Source: DASXRU01 sp033856235
GTDB lineage: Bacteria > Acidobacteriota > Blastocatellia > Pyrinomonadales > Pyrinomonadaceae
Length of the DNA: 18,990 nt
Direction: 5' to 3'
Assembly: GCA_033856235.1 (NCBI GenBank)
Contig: JAWVFI010000117.1
Location: 1-18,990 of the forward strand
In this document: in pieces, positions 14,322 to 18,990 of the stretch
Layout: each line of letters opens with the position of its first letter
Numbering within the stretch: the first letter of the stretch is position 1
Position numbers and translations under genes: made by a program
The notes under the pieces: model-generated
What the model was told of the DNA's origin: nothing
Databases searched by the model: none
What the model saw: the letters and a program-made list of their open reading frames with translations, nothing else

Positions 14322-16433
14322 CTAGCGAGGTGCCGCAATCGGCGCCAGCGGACGTGGGCCAAGTCCAAATTCTTCCGGATTCGGCAGCGTCGAAGTGGTT
14401 TGATAATTCCGCAGTGCGTCGTCAATGGCCCGGCCCTTTGCCAACCACAACTGGATCATCTGATCGTAGCGGGCTAAAACACTCTCCAGCCAATACGGAC
14501 GGTTCTCAGCCAGCCACTGCCGGCGATAACTCTCTTTCAGAATTGCCAGCTCCTCCGCCAGCTCGCGCATGTTGTTATAGATGGCCCCGCCGTAGTAGCG
14601 CAGCTTTCTGGCCTGAGCGCGGTCACCCAGATTCAGATATGCGTTCCAGTATTCATCGCTAAATCGCTGCACCGTCTGCATCCGGTGTCCCAAATGATCG
14701 AAACGGTCAGCCGCCAGCCGCATCGCCGCGACGGTGGAACGATTGCGCCGTGCCCGGACTTCGTTGCGCGACAATGACTCTGCCACGTCCTCGACCAGCA
14801 AACGCATCTGGTGCGTTTTCTCTGCGAGGGTGCGCGCCTGAACCTGGAACTGAGTTGTAAAAGGAGGGCGCCAGAAAATCTCATCCGTCGTGCCGGAACC
14901 AAGTAGCGAAGCTACACTGCCGAGTCCGCGAGTCGCCTTCACAAACTGATCGCCTTCGTTGCCAAAAAATGCCCAATCGAAACTGTTATCGAACTTCTCG
15001 AGATCGACCTGGCCTTCCTGCCAGGACGCTGCCGCGCCCAGAGCGATCGGGTACCACGCTGTTTCAAAGAGCGCCTCGCCATCATCGTCCCAGGTCGTGT
15101 TCATCATTCCGACCGCTCCCGCTTTCTGGCCGTCGCGGACGAAGTTAATAATGTTCTTCGTTGCGTTCTCCAGGTTGGGGAATATCTGGTTCCAATTGCT
15201 GGCCCCGGGGCAAACGAACTGATCCAGTCCGGCGTCCTTGAACGGCTTGATGACGGAAGTGAAATCCTCACGCGCTCCGTATTGCCAATTCATCGCGATC
15301 ATGTCTTTGGGAACGTTGCCGATGAGATCCGGATGGTGCAGCGCAATATCGCCCCAGAACATCAGTCGTCGATTGTAAGGCTTCAACACCTCGCGCACGC
15401 GATTGAGATGTTCGAAGTAAACCGCGCCCACGCCACGCGCGCGGGCCGCTTCCCGGCTCTGGCCATCTCCCAACTCGAATGTTTCGTCAGCTCCGATGTG
15501 GAAAAACTGGCCGGGAAACAATTCGTTCAGCTCGCGATACCAATCCCCCACCAGTTTGTAACTACCCTCCTGCTGCGGCGAAAGCACATCGCCGTGCGGC
15601 ACCTCAGCAAGGTCAGCGTACTTCTCTAAACGCAGCGCCTTATGCAAATGGCCGAATGTCTGCTGTTCAGGGACCAACTCCACGTGGTAGCGGCGCGCGT
15701 ACTCAACTAACTCGCGAATCTCAGCGGGCGTCAGCGAGCCGCCAGCCGGACCAATCAGCGGATGCGACTCGCTGGCGAACGTGTGCTCCATATAGAAGGA
15801 GTGCATGTTCAGTTTGAAATAGGCTTCGGTGCGAATTTGCCGCTTGATGTAATCTACGGTGGGCACAGGGCCACGACTGATGTCGTCGGAAACGCCGCGC
15901 CAACGCATGGTGGGCCAATCGACAATCTCCAGCGTCGGGACAAAAGCGGGTGTTCCGTTGCCCCCGCGGACCAGTTGCTTCAGCGTCTGCAAACCATAGA
16001 ATGTGCCGGCGGCCGTCTCCCCGGCAACGACAATTTCCTGCTCGCCCACTAGAAGGTAATAAGCATCCGGGCCGCGCCGCTGCCCGGCGAGCTCTATTGA
16101 GGGCCTCCGGATCGCTGGCAACCCAACGAGGCCGATCACAATCCGGCTACGCGATTTGCCGCCCAGTCGAATCGTAATGCCGGCGGTTTGCTGCACGTCA
16201 TCGATGAAATCCTGGGCCGCAAACCGATCGTCCGCCAATTTCGGATCGGCCAGGACGATGCGCGTGCCCGGCCCCAGATTAAACCTCGTGGTGCTGCTCA
16301 CTTCGTTGATAGTCTTTGGTGCCGGAATTATTTGTATCTTCGGCGACTGCGCCTTCGCTTGAATAAACCCCAGCGCCAACGCGGTAAGAATTGCGGTTCG
16401 CAGGATGAACGTTCGTGTTAGAGTTGAGTTCAT
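14322..16433 (-). CDS. Secreted GH20 beta-N-acetylhexosaminidase
   Basis: A predicted exo-acting glycosidase that releases terminal GlcNAc/GalNAc using substrate-assisted retaining catalysis. The 703-residue protein begins with a signal peptide (about 1-29, ending in FIQAKAQ). An N-terminal GH20b-type domain (about 31-170) ends with the conserved EIVDWPTMRWRGVSDDISRG (169-188). The catalytic barrel has the D316-E317 pair in FFHIGADETFELGDG, the hallmark of GH20, plus WDDDGE and MFWGDI. It acts outside the cytoplasm, on chitin oligomers, glycans or muropeptides. The C-terminal ~200 residues (about 500-700) are helical and not the usual catalytic core; I cannot assign them. It is divergent from the SIS-domain gene 191 bases away, and the NagX-like gene follows downstream on the same strand. 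The family is secure; the substrate is inferred. Confidence 0.95.
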   Translation of the reverse strand: MNSTLTRTFILRTAILTALALGFIQAKAQSPKIQIIPAPKTINEVSSTTRFNLGPGTRIVLADPKLADDRFAAQDFIDDVQQTAGITIRLGGKSRSRIVIGLVGLPAIRRPSIELAGQRRGPDAYYLLVGEQEIVVAGETAAGTFYGLQTLKQLVRGGNGTPAFVPTLEIVDWPTMRWRGVSDDISRGPVPTVDYIKRQIRTEAYFKLNMHSFYMEHTFASESHPLIGPAGGSLTPAEIRELVEYARRYHVELVPEQQTFGHLHKALRLEKYADLAEVPHGDVLSPQQEGSYKLVGDWYRELNELFPGQFFHIGADETFELGDGQSREAARARGVGAVYFEHLNRVREVLKPYNRRLMFWGDIALHHPDLIGNVPKDMIAMNWQYGAREDFTSVIKPFKDAGLDQFVCPGASNWNQIFPNLENATKNIINFVRDGQKAGAVGMMNTTWDDDGEALFETAWYPIALGAAASWQEGQVDLEKFDNSFDWAFFGNEGDQFVKATRGLGSVASLLGSGTTDEIFWRPPFTTQFQVQARTLAEKTHQMRLLVEDVAESLSRNEVRARRNRSTVAAMRLAADRFDHLGHRMQTVQRFSDEYWNAYLNLGDRAQARKLRYYGGAIYNNMRELAEELAILKESYRRQWLAENRPYWLESVLARYDQMIQLWLAKGRAIDDALRNYQTTSTLPNPEEFGLGPRPLAPIAAPR

Positions 16434-16515
16434 TGATTGGAAAGTTAACGACGACTGAAGGCGTTCAAGAACGCGCGACTATTTACCTGAAAACGCGAGC
16501 GAATACAATGGTCGC

Positions 16516-16603
16516 GCTCCTTTGCGGTTAGGAGCGGGCTACCGCGCAATGCGATTGTTTAGCGGCGCGCTACCGCCCGCCGAGTCGGGCAGTAGCCCGA
16601 CTC
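16516..16603. repeat. Hairpin-rich segment in the GH20/SIS divergent promoter region
   Basis: Two hairpins are visible: 16516-16535 (GCTCCT … AGGAGC) and 16582-16603 (GAGTCGGGC-AGTA-GCCCGACTC, nine paired bases). Between them, GCTACCGC occurs twice (16539 and 16570), recalling the family A core. The second hairpin ends 21 bases before the SIS-domain start codon and could shape its 5' leader. The 191-base gap must hold both divergent promoters; I cannot place them with confidence. Confidence 0.65.
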
Positions 16604-16624
16604 TAAACGAGATTCGACAGACTC

Positions 16625-17659
16625 ATGTCCTTAATGCTTCAGGAAATTGCCGAACAGCCGACAGCGTTGACGGCGACAATCGCCGGTGAGCGTGACAAGA
16701 TCGCGCGCCTCGGCACTTTTCTCAAAACGCGTGATATCGATTTGATTGTGCTGGTGGCGCGGGGCAGCTCCGACAACGCCGCGCTGTTTGGCCGTTACCT
16801 GCTGGAGATTACCACCGGTATTCCGGTGTCCCTCTCCGCGCCTTCGATCCACACGCTCTATGGCGCGAAACTGAAATTGAATCACGCCCTGGTCGTAGGC
16901 GTCTCGCAATCAGGTGAAGGCGAAGACATAAATCGCGTGCTCGAGAACGCGCGCCAGTGCGGCGCCTACACCGTCGGCATCACCAATGAACCGAAGTCGG
17001 CAATGGTCGATCTGGTTGATGAAACGCTGTTGATGCATGGCGGGCGCGAGCGCGCCGTGGCCGCGACAAAAACCTACACCGGCCAGATGATGCTTTTCTA
17101 CATGCTGGCTGCCGCTTTGGCAGATCGCGCGCTGCCCTTTGACTACAACTCGATTCCTGCGTTCGCCGCTCAAGCTCTGGAGCAGGAATCTGCAATCCGC
17201 GAATTAGCCCAGCGTTTTGTCTTCATGGAAAACTGCGTCGTGGTAGGTCGCGGTCTGGCATATGCCAACGCCTACGAGCTGGCGCTGAAGTTAATGGAGA
17301 CCTGCTACGTCGTAGCGGAAAGATTTTCCTCTGCGGATTTTCTGCATGGGCCATTGGCGATGGTCGAGCGGCACTTCCCCGTTATCCTTTTCGCGCCGCC
17401 GGGAGTGATGCTGGACGGCACAAAGGAACTGATTGGCCGTCTGCGTGAACTGCATGCCGACACCGTAGCGATTACCGGAGATCAGGAAACCGCTGCGTTA
17501 TGTTCGCGGGCCGTAATGATGGCCAGCGAGCTCGACGAATTCCTCGCCCCGATCCCTTACATTATCCCGGCCCAACTTTTCGCCGCCCTGCTGGCGGAGG
17601 CGAAGGGCCTGGATGCTGACGCACCGCGATCACTTTCCAAAGTAACTCGGACTCTGTAA
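16625..17659 (+). CDS. Double-SIS sugar-phosphate deaminase/isomerase, NagB-II-like (GlmS C-terminal-like)
   Basis: A 344-residue cytosolic enzyme made of two SIS domains (about 38-165 and 200-325), like the isomerase half of GlmS without the glutaminase half. SIS motifs are LVARGSSDNAA (43-53), VSQSGEGED (93-101) and AATKTYTGQ (146-154). In the second domain, YELALKLMET (217-226) carries E218 and DFLHGP (238-243) carries H241, matching GlmS active-site positions. The tail DADAPRSLSKV corresponds to the DxPRNLAKSV end of GlmS. Family members include NagB-II glucosamine-6-phosphate deaminases and AgaS-type isomerases. With GH20 and NagX-like genes nearby, conversion of glucosamine-6-phosphate to fructose-6-phosphate is the best guess. 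The ATG at 16625 fits the family, but no clear Shine-Dalgarno precedes it (an in-frame ATG at 16634 is an alternative). Confidence 0.88.
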   Translation: MSLMLQEIAEQPTALTATIAGERDKIARLGTFLKTRDIDLIVLVARGSSDNAALFGRYLLEITTGIPVSLSAPSIHTLYGAKLKLNHALVVGVSQSGEGEDINRVLENARQCGAYTVGITNEPKSAMVDLVDETLLMHGGRERAVAATKTYTGQMMLFYMLAAALADRALPFDYNSIPAFAAQALEQESAIRELAQRFVFMENCVVVGRGLAYANAYELALKLMETCYVVAERFSSADFLHGPLAMVERHFPVILFAPPGVMLDGTKELIGRLRELHADTVAITGDQETAALCSRAVMMASELDEFLAPIPYIIPAQLFAALLAEAKGLDADAPRSLSKVTRTL

Positions 17660-17706
17660 CTGCTCCCTACCATTCTGCTGAGGTTGTGACTTAGCAAAGT
17701 CGTGCG

Positions 17707-17715
17707 TGCTATCCT
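17707..17715 (+). promoter_or_regulatory. Candidate extended -10 promoter for tRNA-Leu
   Basis: TGCTATCCT has the TGn extension followed by a TATAAT-like hexamer (TATCCT, 17710-17715). It lies about 40 bases before the mature tRNA, a reasonable distance for a 5' leader. TTGTGA at 17684 is a possible -35 element, but spacing is 20 bases, longer than ideal. Confidence 0.35.
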
Positions 17716-17753
17716 GATAACCACTAAGCAGGTCACGTAGTTCGACTTTCTGC

Positions 17754-17839
<86 letters not shown>

Positions 17840-17843
17840 GGAA

Positions 17844-17871
17844 CAGTCCGCAGTAGGCAGTGAGCAGTAAG
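17844..17871. repeat. Heptamer tandem repeat, four units
   Basis: CAGTCCG, CAGTAGG, CAGTGAG and CAGTAAG follow each other without gaps, starting six bases after the tRNA 3' end. The first four bases are invariant. It is a short tandem repeat in the tRNA-to-tig spacer; no function can be given. Confidence 0.7.
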
Positions 17872-17909
17872 AGTCAAATCGAGTTCATGATCATTTAGCA
17901 TAGAAGGGG

Positions 17910-17949
17910 CCCGTTGCAGTCGACACCGCGTCGCAACGGGTTTTAATTT
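17910..17949 (+). terminator. Rho-independent terminator after tRNA-Leu
   Basis: An 8-base-pair stem CCCGTTGC (17910-17917) / GCAACGGG (17933-17940) with a 15-base loop is followed directly by TTTTAATTT. It fits an intrinsic terminator for the tRNA. Its T-tract ends only two bases before the trigger factor start codon at 17952, so it may also serve as an attenuator or 5'-leader structure for that gene. Confidence 0.75.
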
Positions 17950-17951
17950 GC

Positions 17952-18990
17952 ATGAAAAGCGAAGTTATCGACGTCTCTGAGACGCGTAAAGATCTTAAGA
18001 TCGAAATCGAGCCGGAGGTAGTCCGGGCCGCCTACGATCGCATCAGCGATACTGTTTCCAAAAACGCCAACGTCCCGGGCTTTCGCCGCGGTCATACCCC
18101 GCTTTCCGTGATCCGCACGCGCTTTCGCGAAGCCATCGAAAGCGAAGTGCTGCAGGAACTGCTGCCGCCGGCGATCAACGAAGCCATTACTGAACATTCG
18201 CTGGAAGTCATCGGGCAACCGGATTTGCGTCCGGAGGACACCGAGGGGCTGAAGAAGCTGGGCGCCGAAGCGCTCAAGTTCAAAGTAGGTGTGGAAGTTT
18301 TCCCCCAAATCAATTTGGGAGAGTACCGCGGCCTGGAAGGGTCGAGGCGTACGCGCCCGGTCAATGACGAGGACATCGAACGCGTGCTGACGGGCCTGCG
18401 CGAGTCTTCTGCTTCTCTGCAACCCGTGGAAGATCGCGGCGCTGAGCTCGGTGATACCGTGACCGTAAACGTCAACGGCAAGTTCCTGGACGAACCCACA
18501 GCGGAAGACATCAACGTCGATGACGTGGACATACAACTCGGCGGCGAGGGCGTGCAGCAGGAATTCACCGACAACCTTCTGGGAGTAAAACCTGACGATG
18601 AAAAATCATTTGTCGTTAATTATCCTGAGGATTTCACCTCAAAAGGCCTGGCCGGAAAACGGCTTGATTACACCGCGAAAGTAACCGCGGTGCGCATTAA
18701 GGAATTGCCGGCGCTGGATGACGAATGGGCCCAAAGCCTTGGCGACGATCTGGACTCGCTGGCCACTCTGCGGAGCAAAATTCGTGAGGACCTGGAACAG
18801 CGGGCCAGTGGCGAATCAGAAAACCTTTTGCGCAACGAACTACTGGAGAAACTGGTCGCGGCGCATTCGTTCGAAGTTCCGGAAACGCTGCTGGAGCATC
18901 AGACAAACCAGAACCTGCAATCGATCGTGCGCAATATGATCGACCGCGGAATGGATCCGCGCAGCCAGGAGTTTGATTGGCAGAAGGCGC
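17952..18990 (+). CDS. tig: Trigger factor (3' end outside window)
   Basis: A ribosome-associated chaperone and peptidyl-prolyl isomerase that receives nascent chains. The frame is open from the ATG at 17952 to the window end (346 complete codons), and the usual length is about 430-480, so the C-terminal chaperone arms are partly missing. The N-terminal ribosome-binding domain shows VPGFRRGHTPLSVIRTRF (41-58), corresponding to the ribosome-contact signature GFRxGK with histidine replacing lysine at 48. The linker KFKVGVEVFPQINLGEY leads to the FKBP-like domain (about 150-250, with GDTVTVNVNGKF and VNYPEDFTSKGLAGK). No Shine-Dalgarno sequence lies between the terminator T-tract and the ATG. 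Upstream tRNA-Leu is a common neighbour; clpP/clpX would be expected downstream but are beyond the window. Confidence 0.95.
   Translation, partial: MKSEVIDVSETRKDLKIEIEPEVVRAAYDRISDTVSKNANVPGFRRGHTPLSVIRTRFREAIESEVLQELLPPAINEAITEHSLEVIGQPDLRPEDTEGLKKLGAEALKFKVGVEVFPQINLGEYRGLEGSRRTRPVNDEDIERVLTGLRESSASLQPVEDRGAELGDTVTVNVNGKFLDEPTAEDINVDDVDIQLGGEGVQQEFTDNLLGVKPDDEKSFVVNYPEDFTSKGLAGKRLDYTAKVTAVRIKELPALDDEWAQSLGDDLDSLATLRSKIREDLEQRASGESENLLRNELLEKLVAAHSFEVPETLLEHQTNQNLQSIVRNMIDRGMDPRSQEFDWQKA

Noticed and set aside
14045..14662. 205-residue plus-strand frame
   Set aside because: It is antisense to the zinc-ribbon and GH20 genes and passes through the family D repeat.
16625..17659. Glucosamine-fructose-6-phosphate aminotransferase GlmS
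   Set aside because: There is no N-terminal glutaminase domain; the protein starts just before the first SIS domain.

Overview
The window is an ordinary chromosomal stretch from a soil-type bacterium. The best guess is Acidobacteriota, in the Blastocatellia/Pyrinomonadales neighbourhood. That placement rests on inference: moderate-to-high GC, a meso-diaminopimelate-type MurE, TTG starts, and many G+C-rich palindromic intergenic repeats with a 'CCGCCCGCTACCGC' core that I associate with these genomes. No phage, transposase, plasmid or CRISPR signal is visible.

Layout from left to right: (1) 1-666, the 3' half of glyA. (2) 764-4955, two same-strand superfamily 2 helicases, RecQ and an iron-sulphur DinG/XPD-type helicase, separated by a 0.3 kb non-coding element full of palindromes. 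(3) 5128-5734, a tight two-gene unit of an MbtH-like protein and QueD. (4) 5941-10135, three minus-strand genes: a secreted LCAT-like alpha/beta hydrolase, larB and murE, each separated from the next by repeats. (5) 10263-12005, a secreted D-aminoacylase-family amidohydrolase whose usual HxH metal motif is missing. (6) 12123-14137, a GYD-domain protein, a NagX/HGSNAT-like membrane acyltransferase and a small zinc-ribbon protein, all on the minus strand. (7) 14322-17659, a secreted GH20 beta-N-acetylhexosaminidase divergent from a double-SIS, NagB-II-like protein. (8) 17754-18990, tRNA-Leu(UAG), a terminator, and the trigger factor gene running off the window.

Functionally, the GH20 enzyme, the NagX-like acyltransferase and the SIS-domain deaminase/isomerase fit together as an amino-sugar (chitin or peptidoglycan fragment) utilisation locus. 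The D-aminoacylase-family enzyme and MurE also touch wall chemistry, but nothing physically links them to that locus. The rest is housekeeping.

The most distinctive property is between the genes. Almost every gap carries an inverted-repeat element, and several different families are present. Some hairpins keep length and ends while both arms change in compensating fashion. Three genes (glyA, larB and the amidohydrolase) take their stop codon and last residues from such an element. I see no new multi-gene defence or metabolic system. The repeat landscape is the part most worth following up.
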